A DNA stretch of 64,000 nucleotides from Erwinia sp. 198 (GTDB taxonomy: Bacteria > Pseudomonadota > Gammaproteobacteria > Enterobacterales > Enterobacteriaceae). The stretch is from the NCBI RefSeq assembly GCF_003937915.1, contig NZ_RHUM01000008.1, positions 51,631-115,630 of the forward strand, in the 5' to 3' direction. Of the stretch, positions 41,724 through 51,931 are shown in pieces; position 1 is the first letter of the stretch; each line of letters begins with the position of its first letter. The translations under genes and the position numbers were made by a program. The notes below the pieces were generated by a model. That model saw nothing but the letters and a program-made list of their open reading frames with translations, made no database searches and was not told the origin of the DNA.

Positions 41724-42526
41724 AAAATTAAGTTGACCTTATAATGAACGTTTCGCTCCATCAAAAATCACAGGCGAGAATTCGTATTTGAGAACACAGG
41801 TTCGCCCCGCTTTTTATGCTGATCTTATAGACGGCAAATTTTCTGAAAAAATTTTTCCTGTAATCAAGCAAGCTCCCAGGCTGAAGTGGCAAATGTTGTT
41901 ACGCAGCAAACGTTTTGTCCGGAAAACCAGAGTGTGCCTGAAAAACAAAGGAAAGATGACTTCTTCAGAAATGCGGTAACCCTTTAAAAATATGGTTGTC
42001 GAAGCCTTCTTATCTTCAGAGTTGATGTCGCCTGTTTAAACAGGAATTGTAGATAATGAATGTTAGTAGGCGCCAACCAGATTCGGTCGGCACCATTCAA
42101 AATCGACGCTTGCGGCGTGTTTAGAGTAAGAGTTTCATCATAATATGAAGGTTCATTATGAAGATAAAATGAACCGCTTTATTCCAGTCGATTTTGTAGG
42201 CTGGTTGCATTTTTTAAACATGTGTTCTCGCAGGATTCATTAAGATAACTGAGGAGGCTCACACCAATGAAGATGCAGAGCATATCGTCGCAGCGAATGA
42301 AGGCAATGCGGTATCTATCGCAGCAGGAAGATAGTTTCCAACGGGATAAATATCCATTGCGTATATGGAAATTCAGGGTGCTGGTTTATAAATATATTGC
42401 TGAGGTGGCAACTGAGTCAAAGCGTCTCTCTTTGAGCATCTAGTTGCCAGTTAAATACTTATCGATAATGATTAGCCATGTCTATGTTTTCTTACCGCTT
42501 ACATAACCTGGCATGAATCAGGTAAA
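41724..42526. other. About 800 bp without a recognisable long gene
   Basis: AT-rich, with several short frames. A tract at 42075-42185 has scattered inverted motifs. The only supportable candidate is the small frame at 42267-42443. Confidence 0.4.
42267..42443 (+). CDS. Candidate small basic protein (58 residues)
   Basis: ATG 42267 follows a strong Shine-Dalgarno (gaggaggctcacacca). The product starts MKMQSISSQRMKAMRYLSQQ and continues with DKYPLRIWKFRVLVYKYIAE. It is rich in Lys and Arg with no membrane segment or known motif. Support is only the ribosome site and codon run; it could be a remnant of something longer. Confidence 0.35.
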   Translation: MKMQSISSQRMKAMRYLSQQEDSFQRDKYPLRIWKFRVLVYKYIAEVATESKRLSLSI

Positions 42527-43048
42527 TCAGCCCTTAGGTATCCAACGACGTTCTGTTGCCCCTTCATCGTAACGAACACCGGAGGGGAGGGATATTAACT
42601 CAACTAGTATGCCAAATGGCGTCATGCCAAACCACGTCTGGTTACCTTCTCCCTCTTCCTGCGCGAAACAGTCTGACGGCCCGTCAAACATTTCGGCTCC
42701 GTGTAAACGCATGTCGGCAGCAGTCTTATGGATATCATCTGTATACAGTGAGAAATGATTAATTCCCGGCTGGCCAGGACTGGCATGATGCTCCTGAACA
42801 GCGGGAGAAGTCTGAAACAGTTCGACGTTACAACCGTTCGCCAGACGTAACATGGCTAACCCTGTAAGGTTCATTTCAGCGGGAAAACCATTCAGACGGG
42901 ACATCTTATCTCCCGTTATGGTTTGATTCTGATGGTCAGATGCCACCAAACGATAAAGGACTGAGGCACCCAGCGCCTGGCAGAAAAATGCTTCAGCTTG
43001 TGCAAGATTTGAAACCGTAATGCCAATATGTTCTATACCGCGAATCAT
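42527..43048 (-). CDS. VOC-family (glyoxalase/dioxygenase fold) protein
   Basis: A 173-residue single-unit VOC protein. Seen: IEHIGITVSNLAQAEAFFCQ, the middle MLRLANGCNVELFQ (Glu), GINHFSLYTDDIHKTAADM (His), and FGMTPFGILVELISLP (Glu). The metal-site His/Glu pattern fits a lactoylglutathione lyase-like or dioxygenase-like enzyme. ATG 43048 has GGGAGG; the longer frame upstream has no ribosome site. No operon partner; 210 bp downstream of the integrase-SDR gene end, same strand. Substrate unknown. Confidence 0.8.
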   Translation of the reverse strand: MIRGIEHIGITVSNLAQAEAFFCQALGASVLYRLVASDHQNQTITGDKMSRLNGFPAEMNLTGLAMLRLANGCNVELFQTSPAVQEHHASPGQPGINHFSLYTDDIHKTAADMRLHGAEMFDGPSDCFAQEEGEGNQTWFGMTPFGILVELISLPSGVRYDEGATERRWIPKG

Positions 43049-43259
43049 CAAAATCCTCCCTTCGGTGTTTTTCATTAGATTGATTTCACAGGTATTTAAG
43101 CATGGCAGAAATGTCGTGTTTGTCACATAAAGTGGTTTAGAGGTCTTTTACAAATGAAGTAATCTCTCCAGACTTCTGCCAGAAGCAGACGTAACTCCTT
43201 ACTTGATTGTTCTTAGGATACTTAAACGGCCGACATCATCAGCTGTTTAAGAGACATGC

Positions 43260-45002
43260 CTACACCGTTGGGATGGTGCCGCCATCTGTCACATATTCCG
43301 TACCCGTGATAGTGGCAGCACAGGACGACGCGAGGAAAACGATGAGGTTGGCCACTTCGATGGGCTTTGAAGGACGACCCAGCGGAATACCGCCGAGTGC
43401 GTTCATAATGATTTGCTTACCGCCTTCGTAATTTGTTCCTGCCTGCTGCGCCAGTCGTTCCGCCATCGCTACCGATGCTTCGGTTTCTACCCAGCCAGGC
43501 GCAACACGAACCACCCGTATTCCCTTAGGGGATACTTCTTTCGACAGGCTTTTGCTATACGTTGACAACGCCGCTTTCGCCGCCGCATATCCAGTGGTCG
43601 ATTCCGGTAACGGCAGTTCACGCTGAATAGAAGTGACGTGAATGATCACTCCGTCCTGCTGCACCAGCATCTGGGGTAGCAAGGCACGATCTAAGCGTAC
43701 CGCAGGCAACAGGTTAAGATTGAGTTCCTGTTGCCACTCATCTTCACCTAGCGCTGCAAAGCCACCGCCTGACGCGGTAGAACCGCCTGCTATGTGGACG
43801 ATGATATCGACACCGCCCAGGTGCTCCTGAACGGCTTTCACTACTAAGTCACACCCTTTGATTGTGGTCAAATCCGCCGCAACGAAAGCGTCTGCGATAC
43901 AATCTGTGGGCGTGTGGCGCGCGGTTGTTAACACGGTAGCGCCGTGCTGTTTTAATAGCACGACAACCGCTTTGCCGATCCCTTTGGTACCTGCGGTAAC
44001 GAGTACGCCTCCTAAGCCAGCACGCTTGAGTGCTGCATTAACTGTTTGGCTGTTCATTGGCTGGGTTGGTTTGATGCGACTGGGAAAGATAAATTCTCGA
44101 CCACCGCTAAGAGACTTCATCATTTCCAGAATAGCAAGAGCCCCATCAGATAATGGAACCGTATGATCCCGGTTCATCTTCATTCGAGCTGCAGGAATTT
44201 TCCATTCGTTAACATCAAAATCGATCTCATCCCATCGAGCTTCAGCAGCTTCGGCAGGGCGGGTGATGGTGAGAAGTTGCCACATGAACAGACATCTTGT
44301 AGACAAGCTGATACTAGCCGTACGCATAGTCTGCATTAGCTGTGGAAGTTGATCCGGGCGGATGCTTGGCATGTTTTTCTTTTGCGGTTTCTCGAATGCT
44401 TTCCCGATGTTTACGCTGGGAACCGCATCAATCAGGCCCGTGTTCTGCGCATAAATCATGACTTCATTAATTCGCTGACAAAGGCGTCGAACTGTCTCTA
44501 ATGCCCCTCTGGCCTGAACCGGCTGCACTGCTTTAACCAGAGTATGAGCCTTAATCTCAGTGACACTGATATCACCGATTGCTGGGAAAACATCTCTCTC
44601 AAGCGAACGCCAGATGTCGTCGGCATAGTCCTCTGTTACGCTGGCTTTCTTCACATTCCACCAACGCTCAGCAACTAACAGGAAAGTGTTGGTTTTGGCC
44701 TCTTGAGAATTTCTCATCTGTTCTTTCTGATGTTCCTGAGAATCAATGTCTTTCGCCAACAAAACTCGAGATTCAGCTTTGAGTTTACGCGCAACAGAAA
44801 GTGAGACTGCAGGGTAGGCACCGAAGCTCTGTTTGGTTCGCTGCTTGGTCAGAGGGCGATAGTAACGGAACTGCCAGAGCTTACTACCGCTGGCCTTGAT
44901 TAGCAGAGTAAGCCCGTCGCCGTCATACAGCTGGTAATCGGCATCTTTAGGTTTGGCGGCTTTGATTTCCGTATCGGTTAACGGCTTAGTTTTTCTTGCC
45001 AT
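43260..45002 (-). CDS. Fusion: P4-type integrase N-terminal two thirds + short-chain dehydrogenase
   Basis: One frame of 580 codons. Residues 1 to about 330 match P4/CP4-57-type integrases: DUF4102 arm domain ([40 protein letters not shown]), core-binding domain, then the start of the catalytic domain with the first catalytic Arg ([20 protein letters not shown]) and RDHTVPLS. The HxxR box and the Tyr are absent. From about residue 332 a nearly complete SDR follows: [58 protein letters not shown] and YVTDGGTIP. The switch falls at GGVLVT, where integrases read GGVLVSHGLR and SDRs read [11 protein letters not shown], so a short homology may have caused it. Recombination activity should be lost; the SDR part could fold. 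ATG 45002 has GGAG. Confidence 0.85.
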   Translation of the reverse strand: MARKTKPLTDTEIKAAKPKDADYQLYDGDGLTLLIKASGSKLWQFRYYRPLTKQRTKQSFGAYPAVSLSVARKLKAESRVLLAKDIDSQEHQKEQMRNSQEAKTNTFLLVAERWWNVKKASVTEDYADDIWRSLERDVFPAIGDISVTEIKAHTLVKAVQPVQARGALETVRRLCQRINEVMIYAQNTGLIDAVPSVNIGKAFEKPQKKNMPSIRPDQLPQLMQTMRTASISLSTRCLFMWQLLTITRPAEAAEARWDEIDFDVNEWKIPAARMKMNRDHTVPLSDGALAILEMMKSLSGGREFIFPSRIKPTQPMNSQTVNAALKRAGLGGVLVTAGTKGIGKAVVVLLKQHGATVLTTARHTPTDCIADAFVAADLTTIKGCDLVVKAVQEHLGGVDIIVHIAGGSTASGGGFAALGEDEWQQELNLNLLPAVRLDRALLPQMLVQQDGVIIHVTSIQRELPLPESTTGYAAAKAALSTYSKSLSKEVSPKGIRVVRVAPGWVETEASVAMAERLAQQAGTNYEGGKQIIMNALGGIPLGRPSKPIEVANLIVFLASSCAATITGTEYVTDGGTIPTV

Positions 45003-45107
45003 GGGGAGTCTCCATGCGTTTAGGCCCAACGAAAACAATAGAGCTTTTCGTTGGGCCTATCAATGGGCCTAAAAGGTTCGGATTTAATTAGTTCTCTTCG
45101 GACTTCG

Positions 45108-45229
45108 CGGGACAAATTGAGGGCACAAAAAAGCCCGCAGGGCTTGCGCCGTGCGGGCTCTTAGGACTTCATCGGATGACTCTGGTAATCACCGATGGAG
45201 AATTTTGGTGGAGCTGGCGGGAGTTGAAC
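45108..45229. repeat. att-like block 3: functional ssrA end plus downstream terminator
   Basis: Intact version of the block seen at 4851 and 12574: gacaaattgag, gggcacaaaaaagcccgcag, hairpin, aggacttcatcggatg, actctggtaatc, and then the ssrA 3' end (tggtggagctggcgggagtt). The integrase start lies about 105 bp to the left. This is the typical P4-family attachment position in ssrA. Confidence 0.8.
45125..45160 (-). terminator. Terminator of ssrA
   Basis: On the minus strand AGCCCGC ... GCGGGCT followed by TTTTTTG, about 50 bp beyond the CCA end of the tmRNA. Confidence 0.8.
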
Positions 45230-45569
45230 CCGCGTCCGAAATTACTACACCGTCGGCACTACATGCTTAGTCCAGTCTTTACATTCGCCGGTTAGCTGCG
45301 AACGGACACGCTACTAACAAACTAGCCTGATTGGATTTAACGCTTCAACCCCAGGCAGGGCATCCACGCGATCTCTTTTGGGTTTGACCTCTCTTGATCC
45401 CCGTCCTAAGAGCGGAGGCTAGGGAGAGAGGGCTCTTAGCAGGTTATTAAGCTGCTAGGGCGTAGTTTTCGTCGTTTGCGACTATTTTTTTGCGGCTTTT
45501 TACGAGGCAAACCGCCCCTCGGCATGCTCCTAGGGCTTCGCAAATCCCGTCGAATCCAGAATCAGCCCC
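45206..45569 (-). ncRNA. ssrA: tmRNA
   Basis: A 364-nt tmRNA. It starts GGGGCTGATTCTGGATTCGA and ends in the acceptor sequence CCAGCTCCACCA with encoded CCA; the T-arm GGGTTCAACTCCCGC is visible. The tag reading frame begins at 45479 and encodes ANDENYALAA followed by two TAA codons, the enterobacterial tag. Works with SmpB, encoded 49 bp upstream, to rescue stalled ribosomes. The 3' end is the integration target for the neighbouring P4-type element and remains intact. Confidence 0.98.
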
Positions 45570-45618
45570 AAGTACTGTTTAGCAGTATAACAGAAAAACC
45601 TTACGCAATGCCAGTACC

Positions 45619-46101
45619 TTAGCGATTTGCGTGCTTCATTATACGTGCTTTGTCTGTCTTCCACTCGCGCTCTTTGATGTCGTCACGCTTGTCGTGCTCT
45701 TTCTTGCCTCTTGCCACGCCGATTTTCAGCTTGGCCCAGGCGTTTTTCCAGTACAGCGACAGCGGCACGATGGTGTAACCGTCGCGATTGGCTTTGCCAA
45801 ACAGCGTATCCAGCTCTCGTTCCTTCAACAGAAGCTTACGGGTGCGCGTAGGATCGCAAACCACGTGAGAGGATGCGCCGGTCAGCGCCTGAAAAGTTGC
45901 GCCGAACAGGAACGCCTCACCATCGCGCAGCATAATGTAGCTTTCGCTGATGTTGGCCTTACCTGCACGGAGAGATTTGACCTCCCATCCCTGGAGCGAC
46001 AGACCCGCTTCGAACTCTTCCTCAATGAAGTATTCGTGGCGCGCCCGCTTGTTCATGGCAATGGTGGCAGAACCGGGTTTATGTGCTTTTTTCTTTGTCA
46101 T
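45619..46101 (-). CDS. smpB: SsrA-binding protein SmpB
   Basis: A 160-residue SmpB. Typical strings: [40 protein letters not shown] and [20 protein letters not shown], with the basic C-terminal tail [20 protein letters not shown]. It binds tmRNA and mimics the codon-anticodon end in the ribosome. The start is ATG 46101 ([10 protein letters not shown]); upstream codons to 46155 are spurious. It is directly upstream of ssrA in the same direction. Confidence 0.97.
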   Translation of the reverse strand: MTKKKAHKPGSATIAMNKRARHEYFIEEEFEAGLSLQGWEVKSLRAGKANISESYIMLRDGEAFLFGATFQALTGASSHVVCDPTRTRKLLLKERELDTLFGKANRDGYTIVPLSLYWKNAWAKLKIGVARGKKEHDKRDDIKEREWKTDKARIMKHANR

Positions 46102-46259
46102 AGTGCAACTTAGTGTACATGAAGCGGTGAATGATGGCATCCCCTGTAACAACAAGCGCGGGGAAAAGCGCTATTTTAGCAGAACGCTGGCGGCTGAGAA
46201 TTTTTGTTTACAGGCCGTCGATGTTATTATTGTAAAGTTTAAGATTAACAGGAAACGTT

Positions 46260-46694
46260 ATGTCCCAGATTAGTCGTTCTGCGCTGGTGCCCTACAGTGC
46301 TGAGCAAATGTTCCGGTTGGTAAACGATGTGGATGCCTATCCGGAGTTTCTACCAGGGTGTACCGGCAGTCGCGTGCTGGATTCCAGTGAGCAGCAGATG
46401 ACGGCGTCGGTAGATGTTTCCAAAGCCGGCATCAGCAAAACCTTCGTCACGCGCAACACGCTGAACAACAACAAGAGCATCCAGATGCAGCTGGTTGACG
46501 GGCCTTTCCGCAAATTGACCGGCGGCTGGCAGTTTACCGAACTGAGCGAAGATGCCTGTAAAGTTGAACTGAATCTGGAGTTTGAATTCACCAACATGCT
46601 GGTAGAGATGGCCTTTGGCCGCATCTTTAAAGAGCTGGCCAGCAGCATGGTGCAGGCTTTCACTAAGCGCGCAAAAGAGGTCTACAGTGCCTGA
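46260..46694 (+). CDS. ratA: Ribosome association toxin RatA
   Basis: A 144-residue START/Coq10-like protein, [35 protein letters not shown] and [20 protein letters not shown]. In E. coli RatA (YfjG) binds the 50S subunit and blocks 70S formation. Divergent from smpB, overlapping ratB by 8 bp. The normal length and neighbours leave little doubt. Confidence 0.95.
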   Translation: MSQISRSALVPYSAEQMFRLVNDVDAYPEFLPGCTGSRVLDSSEQQMTASVDVSKAGISKTFVTRNTLNNNKSIQMQLVDGPFRKLTGGWQFTELSEDACKVELNLEFEFTNMLVEMAFGRIFKELASSMVQAFTKRAKEVYSA

Positions 46695-46974
46695 TATCGC
46701 GGTTGAAGTGGTCTATGCGCTTCCTGAAAAACAGTATCTTTATACGGTTAACGTGGAAGAGGGCGCCACTGTCGAACAGGCGATTAAAGCTTCCGGGCTG
46801 CTGGAGCTGCGCAACGATATCGATCTTGCCAGCAACAAAGTGGGCATTTTCAGCCGTCCGGTTAAGCTGAGCGATGAAGTGCACAGCGGCGACAGGATTG
46901 AAATCTATCGTCCGCTGCTGGCCGATCCCAAAGAGCTGCGCCGCCAGCGCGCAGAGCGAGCCGCAAAAAAATAA
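46687..46974 (+). CDS. ratB: RnfH/RatB family protein
   Basis: A 95-residue ubiquitin-like-fold protein (YfjF/RnfH family): [60 protein letters not shown]. Start is GTG 46687, whose frame overlaps the ratA stop by 8 bp; the longer ATG reading runs inside ratA. Function is not established; despite the name it does not appear to be an antitoxin of RatA. Confidence 0.92.
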   Translation: MPDIAVEVVYALPEKQYLYTVNVEEGATVEQAIKASGLLELRNDIDLASNKVGIFSRPVKLSDEVHSGDRIEIYRPLLADPKELRRQRAERAAKK

Positions 46975-46994
46975 GGCGCTCTTCAGCGCCTTAT
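46971..46994. terminator. Terminator between ratB and bamE
   Basis: 9-bp arms ATAAGGCGC / GCGCCTTAT, loop TCTTCA, then ctgtttttctt on the plus strand. Overlaps the ratB stop codon. Confidence 0.85.
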
Positions 46995-47065
46995 CTGTTT
47001 TTCTTCCCGTCGCATTCCCAATCCAGACGACCGCAGTCGGACCGACAGTTTGGTCAGCCTCTGCC

Positions 47066-47413
47066 TTAGCGCTTATTGGACGCCAGCTGAGGCTTATTAT
47101 CGATATTGGTCAGTACGCCGTTGCTGTCAAAGGTCAGCGTCAGCGTCTGCTGGGTCACAGGCTGATGGCCCGGCTCCTGACGGAAAACGTAATACCAGAC
47201 GTTGCTGCCGAAAGGATCGTGCATCATCGGCGTGCCCAGGGTGTAAGCCACCTGCTGTTGGGTCATGCCGGTATGGAGTTTAGAGACGTCATTCGCAACC
47301 AGGTAGTTGCCCTGGTTGATGTCCGGCCGGTAAACCACTCGCTCCAGAGTGGAACATCCGGCGGTCGTCATCAGCAGAACCACCGCCGCAGCAGTCAGCG
47401 TTTTACAGCGCAT
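47066..47413 (-). CDS. bamE: Outer-membrane assembly lipoprotein BamE (SmpA)
   Basis: A 115-residue lipoprotein. Signal peptide [20 protein letters not shown] with lipobox Cys at residue 20. Mature part: [49 protein letters not shown]. Part of the BAM complex that inserts beta-barrel proteins. ATG 47413 is chosen because it gives a proper signal; the frame extends 13 codons upstream. Confidence 0.95.
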   Translation of the reverse strand: MRCKTLTAAAVVLLMTTAGCSTLERVVYRPDINQGNYLVANDVSKLHTGMTQQQVAYTLGTPMMHDPFGSNVWYYVFRQEPGHQPVTQQTLTLTFDSNGVLTNIDNKPQLASNKR

Positions 47414-47585
47414 AAGTATCTTTATTCCTTTTCGGGCCAACACCTTGGGCATCAGGCTATTTTATATTCTGTATCGGTTTATCGCTTCGATCACAGCGTC
47501 AGAAGCCGATGATAATAAACCTTTCCGCAGTTGGAAACCTCTACGAAGCAAGGTTATGACCGCCGGATGCCAAAAAAGTGCCGTT

Positions 47586-49247
47586 TCAGGCCGCCAAAAG
47601 CTCTTTTGCGTTCGCCAACGTGTTGCGCGTAACCTCGCTGCCACCCAGCAGACGTGCCAGCTCCTGCAGACGCGCGCGCTTGTCCAGCGGCTGCATATGC
47701 GTTTCGGTCATCTCGCCGTCCGTTTCCTTGCTGACAAAGAAATGGTGATTACCACAGCCCGCCACCTGCGGAAGGTGGGTTACGCACATGACCTGGGTGG
47801 ATTCGCCCAGCTGGCGTAGCATTTTACCGACGACCGCAGCGGTTGGGCCGCTGATACCTACATCCACCTCATCGAAAATCAAGGCTGGGGTATCCATCTT
47901 ACGTGCGGTAATCACCTGAATCGCCAGCGCGATACGCGATAACTCGCCGCCGGAGGCGACTTTGGACAGCGGCTGTAGCGGCTGCCCCGGGTTCGTGGTC
48001 ACGCGAAACTCAATACGATCCGCGCCTTCTGCGGTCAGATGATCGGGATTAAATTGGACTTCAATAGCCAGGCGGCCGTGCGGCATTGACAGCGCGTGCA
48101 TACTTTCGCCAATCAGCTGGCTCAGCTCCTGCGCATAGTGCATACGGCGCTCATGCAAACGTTCGGCGCATTCCACGGCGGTTTTGTGATGTTTTGCCAC
48201 GGCCAGCGCCAGCTCTTCCTGATTACTTTCCTGCTGATCGAGCTGGGCCTGCTCTTCCAGCAGCTGCTGGTGATAGCCGGCCAGCTCGTCCGCGGAGATG
48301 CGATGCTTGCGTGACAGCGAGATATAGCGCGACAGACGCTGCTCCAGCTCGTAAAGACGATTTGGGTCAAGATCTAAACGTTCGCAGTAATGACGCAGTT
48401 CGTCACTGGCTTCGCTGATCTGAATGGCCGCCTCGTCCAGCATGACGCAAACGCCGTTGAGTTTATCATCCATTGCCACCAGTTCGCTCAACAGCTGCTG
48501 TGCGGTATAAAGCTGGTTCTGCAACGTAGTATGTTCACCGTCGGCCAGCAGCATTAACGCCTGCTGGCTGGTAGACAGCAGCTGACCGCTGTTCGCCAGG
48601 CGCTTGTACTCTTCGTCGATAGCTTCATATTCGCCTGCGACCGGCGCAAACTCATTCAGCTCTTTTAGCTGATACTGCAGCAGCTCGCGGCGGGCTTCAC
48701 GCTCCTGCGACAGCTGCTGATGCTGCGCCAGCACGCGACAGCTCTGGTTCCACTGGCGATAGCTCTGCGCCACTTCCTGCATCAGGCCGTTCTCGCCCGC
48801 GTAGCCATCCAGCAGCGTTTTCTGATGTTCCGGCTTCAGCAGCAGCTGATGGGCGTGTTGACCGTGGATCTGAATCAGCAGCTGGCCGAGATCGCGCAGC
48901 TGGGAAAGCGGAACGGAGGTGCCGTTGATAAAGCCACGAGAGCGGCCGTCGCTGCTGATCACGCGGCGCAGCAGGCATTCGCTGCCTTCGTCCAGCTGGT
49001 TTTCCACCAGCCAGGCGAGGGCAGAAGGGGTATCTTTCAGGGAGAAGCGGGCACAAAGGTCGGCGCGATTTGCGCCCTGACGCACCATATCGGCTTCAGC
49101 GCGACCGCCCAGGCAAAGGCCGAGGGCATCGATAGCAATAGATTTACCCGCGCCGGTTTCGCCGGTGATTGCGGTCATGCCACGCTGAAAATCGATTTCA
49201 AGTTCACGAACAATCGCAAAATTACTGATGGTCAGTTGTGCCAGCAT
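47586..49247 (-). CDS. recN: DNA repair protein RecN
   Basis: A 553-residue SMC-like ATPase. Walker [21 protein letters not shown] near the N-terminus, a long coiled-coil middle, and the C-terminal signature [15 protein letters not shown] followed by Walker [13 protein letters not shown]. It holds broken DNA ends together during recombinational repair. Two LexA-type boxes lie upstream. E. coli RecN has the same length (553). Confidence 0.97.
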   Translation of the reverse strand: MLAQLTISNFAIVRELEIDFQRGMTAITGETGAGKSIAIDALGLCLGGRAEADMVRQGANRADLCARFSLKDTPSALAWLVENQLDEGSECLLRRVISSDGRSRGFINGTSVPLSQLRDLGQLLIQIHGQHAHQLLLKPEHQKTLLDGYAGENGLMQEVAQSYRQWNQSCRVLAQHQQLSQEREARRELLQYQLKELNEFAPVAGEYEAIDEEYKRLANSGQLLSTSQQALMLLADGEHTTLQNQLYTAQQLLSELVAMDDKLNGVCVMLDEAAIQISEASDELRHYCERLDLDPNRLYELEQRLSRYISLSRKHRISADELAGYHQQLLEEQAQLDQQESNQEELALAVAKHHKTAVECAERLHERRMHYAQELSQLIGESMHALSMPHGRLAIEVQFNPDHLTAEGADRIEFRVTTNPGQPLQPLSKVASGGELSRIALAIQVITARKMDTPALIFDEVDVGISGPTAAVVGKMLRQLGESTQVMCVTHLPQVAGCGNHHFFVSKETDGEMTETHMQPLDKRARLQELARLLGGSEVTRNTLANAKELLAA

Positions 49248-49276
49248 AGAAAGCGTTCCTGTATGAAAACACAGAT

Positions 49277-49314
49277 ATGGTTTTTCATACAGTATATACT
49301 GGTTCTATAACCAG
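49277..49314 (-). promoter_or_regulatory. LexA (SOS) boxes of recN
   Basis: CTGGTTATAGAACCAG at 49299-49314 fits CTG-N10-CAG exactly. CTGTATGAAAAACCAT at 49277-49292 is one base off. recN of E. coli also has more than one box and is strongly SOS-induced. Confidence 0.82.
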
Positions 49315-49335
49315 TAAAGTAGCTGGCAACGGATT

Positions 49336-50214
49336 TTAAAACAATTTTTTCGACCAGCCAAGCTTTGAACTTAAAGTATTGAAATAGTTATAGTTTTGTG
49401 GGTGAATAAGATTAAGGTGATCGTCATTGCGGCGGATCAGCACGTCTTCGCCTTCCTGGATAGGCAGGGCGATCTGGCTGTCGCAGCTGACTTCCAGGTC
49501 GCTGCGCATATGGGAAAAGCGTAGCCGAATCGTACTGTTGCTGTTGATCACCAGCGGCCTGGCCGAAAGCGTATGCGGGAACATGGGCACAATAGCAATC
49601 GCATCCAGCGAGGGCGTCAGGATAGGGCCGCCAGCGGAAAGCGAATAGGCGGTCGACCCGGTCGGCGTAGAGATAATCAGGCCGTCGGAACGCTGCGAAA
49701 AGGCGAAGGTCTCATCGATATACACTTCAAATTCAATCATATGCGCGACTTTTCCGGGGTGCAGCACCACTTCGTTAATTGCCGTACCGACGCGCGGCTC
49801 GCGGCCCTGGCGGCAAACCCGCGCCTCCAGCAAAAAGCGGCTCTCCGTAATGTACTTGCCTTCCAGCACGTCGGCCAGCTGCTGCTGTGCGTTATCAGGA
49901 TCGAGGTCGGTCAGGAAACCCAGGTTACCGCGGTTGATGCCAATGACCTTGATATCGTAGCGAGCCAGCACCCGCGCCGCGCCAAGCATATTGCCATCGC
50001 CGCCTACCACCACCGCCAGATCGGCCTTTTGCCCGATTTCTGACAGCGAGCCGGTTTCGACATCGGCCAGATTCAGTTCGCGCGCGATCTGCTCTTCGAT
50101 GATCACCTGATAGCCTTTCGCCGTAAGCCAGCGACAGAGCATTTCGTGAGTGGTCAGCGCGGTAGGATGGCGCGGATGGCCCACAATACCGATGCAGTTA
50201 AAATGGTTGTTCAT
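49336..50214 (-). CDS. nadK: NAD kinase
   Basis: A 292-residue Nad[21 protein letters not shown] at the start, the GGDG motif in [20 protein letters not shown], and [35 protein letters not shown] in the C-terminal half. It phosphorylates NAD+ to NADP+. ATG 50214; a frame running to 50454 overlaps the grpE promoter and gene start and is not real. Divergent from grpE. Confidence 0.96.
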   Translation of the reverse strand: MNNHFNCIGIVGHPRHPTALTTHEMLCRWLTAKGYQVIIEEQIARELNLADVETGSLSEIGQKADLAVVVGGDGNMLGAARVLARYDIKVIGINRGNLGFLTDLDPDNAQQQLADVLEGKYITESRFLLEARVCRQGREPRVGTAINEVVLHPGKVAHMIEFEVYIDETFAFSQRSDGLIISTPTGSTAYSLSAGGPILTPSLDAIAIVPMFPHTLSARPLVINSNSTIRLRFSHMRSDLEVSCDSQIALPIQEGEDVLIRRNDDHLNLIHPQNYNYFNTLSSKLGWSKKLF

Positions 50215-50266
50215 GATGCTGGCGTTCCTCATGAGGTAAACTACCTCAGACAATGTAACGGGTTCC

Positions 50267-50294
50267 CTTGAAACCGCAATTCTGATCCCCATAA
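50267..50294 (+). promoter_or_regulatory. Sigma-32 heat-shock promoter of grpE
   Basis: -35 CTTGAA (50267-50272), 14-bp spacer, -10 CCCCATAA (50287-50294), matching the sigma-32 consensus. It is 45 bp upstream of the grpE start codon. Confidence 0.85.
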
Positions 50295-50338
50295 TAAGCG
50301 AACCAGCGAGATGAATGTGCACAAACGCGGAGAAATTC

Positions 50339-50917
50339 ATGAGTAGTAAAGAACAGAACACACCAAACGAGCAAGTCTCAGACGATATCGAGATGGAACA
50401 GGCAACCCAGGACGCGGAGACAGCAGAAGGCGTGGATCCGCGTGATGAGCGCATTGCCGAGCTGGAAGCCCAGCTGGCACAGGCGCAAGGTGGCGTTCGT
50501 GAAGCGCAGCTGCGTGCTCAGGCCGAAATCGAAAATATTCGTCGTCGCACCGAACTGGATGTGGAAAAAGCGCATAAATTTGCGCTGGAAAAATTCGCCA
50601 ACGAGCTGCTGCCGGTTATCGACAGCCTGGAGCGCGCGCTGGAACTGGCCGATAAAGAGAACAGCGAGCTGACCGCGATGATCGAAGGTATCGATCTGAC
50701 GCTGAAATCCCTGCTTGGCGCCGTGCGTAAGTTCGGCGTGGAAGTGGTTGGCGATGTCAACGTGCCGTTCAACCCGGAAATCCATCAGGCGATGTCGATG
50801 ATTGAATCCGAAGACGTGGCGCCGAATCACGTGCTGATGGTCATGCAGCGTGGTTACACCCTGAACGGTCGCCTGCTGCGCCCGGCGATGGTTGCGGTAG
50901 CAAAAGCCAAAGGCTGA
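50339..50917 (+). CDS. grpE: Nucleotide exchange factor GrpE
   Basis: A 192-residue GrpE: acidic N-terminus, long helix [40 protein letters not shown], then the beta domain with [14 protein letters not shown] and [19 protein letters not shown]. It releases ADP from DnaK. Start ATG 50339 ([10 protein letters not shown]). Preceded by a sigma-32 promoter, followed by a terminator. Confidence 0.97.
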   Translation: MSSKEQNTPNEQVSDDIEMEQATQDAETAEGVDPRDERIAELEAQLAQAQGGVREAQLRAQAEIENIRRRTELDVEKAHKFALEKFANELLPVIDSLERALELADKENSELTAMIEGIDLTLKSLLGAVRKFGVEVVGDVNVPFNPEIHQAMSMIESEDVAPNHVLMVMQRGYTLNGRLLRPAMVAVAKAKG

Positions 50918-50930
50918 TAGCCATAATAAA

Positions 50931-50953
50931 AAAAGCACCTCCGGGTGCTTTTT
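50931..50953. terminator. Terminator between grpE and ung
   Basis: Arms AAGCACC / GGTGCTT flanked by A- and T-runs, serving both convergent genes. Confidence 0.9.
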
Positions 50954-50978
50954 GTGTCTGCGGCCGCGGCCAGAGAAG

Positions 50979-51659
50979 CTAGTCCGGCAGCACCGGCGTC
51001 CAGTCTATAGGCTGCTCACCGTGCTGTTCCAGCCATTCATTGGTTTTGGAAAAGTGTCCGCAGCCAAAGAAGCCGCGATGGGCAGAAAGCGGAGAAGGGT
51101 GGGGCGCCTGTAAAACATGATGGCGCTGGCGATCGATAATGCTGCCTTTTTTCTGCGCGTGCGATCCCCATAGCAAAAACACCACGTTTTCGCGATGCTC
51201 GTTAATAACGGCAATCACGCGGTCGGTAAAGGTTTCCCAGCCGAAACGGGCATGTGAATGCGCCTGTCCCGCCTCCACGGTTAAGACCGTATTCAACAGC
51301 AGCACGCCCTGACGCGCCCAGCTCTCGAGAAAACCATGATTAGGACGCTGGAAGCCCGGAATATCGGTGACCAGCTCCTTATACATATTCACCAGCGACG
51401 GCGGCACGGCCACGCCGGGCTGCACCGAGAAGGCAAGACCATGGGCCTGATTGGGGCCGTGATACGGATCCTGACCGAGGATCACCACTTTGACATCGCC
51501 CAGCTCCGTCAGGCGAAAAGCATTGAACACGTCCTTTTGCGGCGGATAAACGGTTTTTCCGGCCGCACGTTCTTTAGCCACCATCGATAACGTCTCGATG
51601 AAGTAAGGTTTCTCTTTTTCCTCTGCCAGCACATCGTGCCAGGTCAGCGTATTGACCAT
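50979..51659 (-). CDS. ung: Uracil-DNA glycosylase
   Basis: A 226-residue family-1 UDG with [20 protein letters not shown] (catalytic Asp), [14 protein letters not shown] and the Leu-loop [13 protein letters not shown] with catalytic His. It removes uracil from DNA in base excision repair. Convergent with grpE and divergent from grcA. In E. coli ung is next to grcA but grpE lies far away; here they are adjacent. Confidence 0.97.
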   Translation of the reverse strand: MVNTLTWHDVLAEEKEKPYFIETLSMVAKERAAGKTVYPPQKDVFNAFRLTELGDVKVVILGQDPYHGPNQAHGLAFSVQPGVAVPPSLVNMYKELVTDIPGFQRPNHGFLESWARQGVLLLNTVLTVEAGQAHSHARFGWETFTDRVIAVINEHRENVVFLLWGSHAQKKGSIIDRQRHHVLQAPHPSPLSAHRGFFGCGHFSKTNEWLEQHGEQPIDWTPVLPD

Positions 51660-51824
51660 GTCCGCCTCCTTTAGGGTAATCAGGGTGTAGCTTAGCGCGG
51701 ATCGCTACCGACACAAACTTAAAATAAATTTTAAAAATACAAAAAAAGCAGGAAGATGCGGTACGGTAAAGTTGAGCTAAATCATAAAGTTGACCTTATA
51801 CGCACGCTGATGGGCGCTCACTTT

Positions 51825-51838
51825 TTGATTTCGGTCAA
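51825..51838 (+). promoter_or_regulatory. FNR-type box upstream of grcA
   Basis: TTGATTTCGGTCAA, close to the FNR consensus TTGAT-N4-ATCAA, 93 bp before the grcA start. grcA (yfiD) of E. coli is induced by FNR/ArcA under oxygen limitation. Confidence 0.75.
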
Positions 51839-51931
51839 AGCTGCCTGGTTTCCAGGCTGTTATATAGGTCGGATACAGATCAATTTTCTCTGCTGATATT
51901 TCATCGGCCACCAACCGCCTGGGAGGCAACA

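Noticed and set aside
41788-41979. 63-codon plus-strand frame after the AraC gene
   Set aside because: No ribosome site or motif and a composition unlike neighbouring genes.
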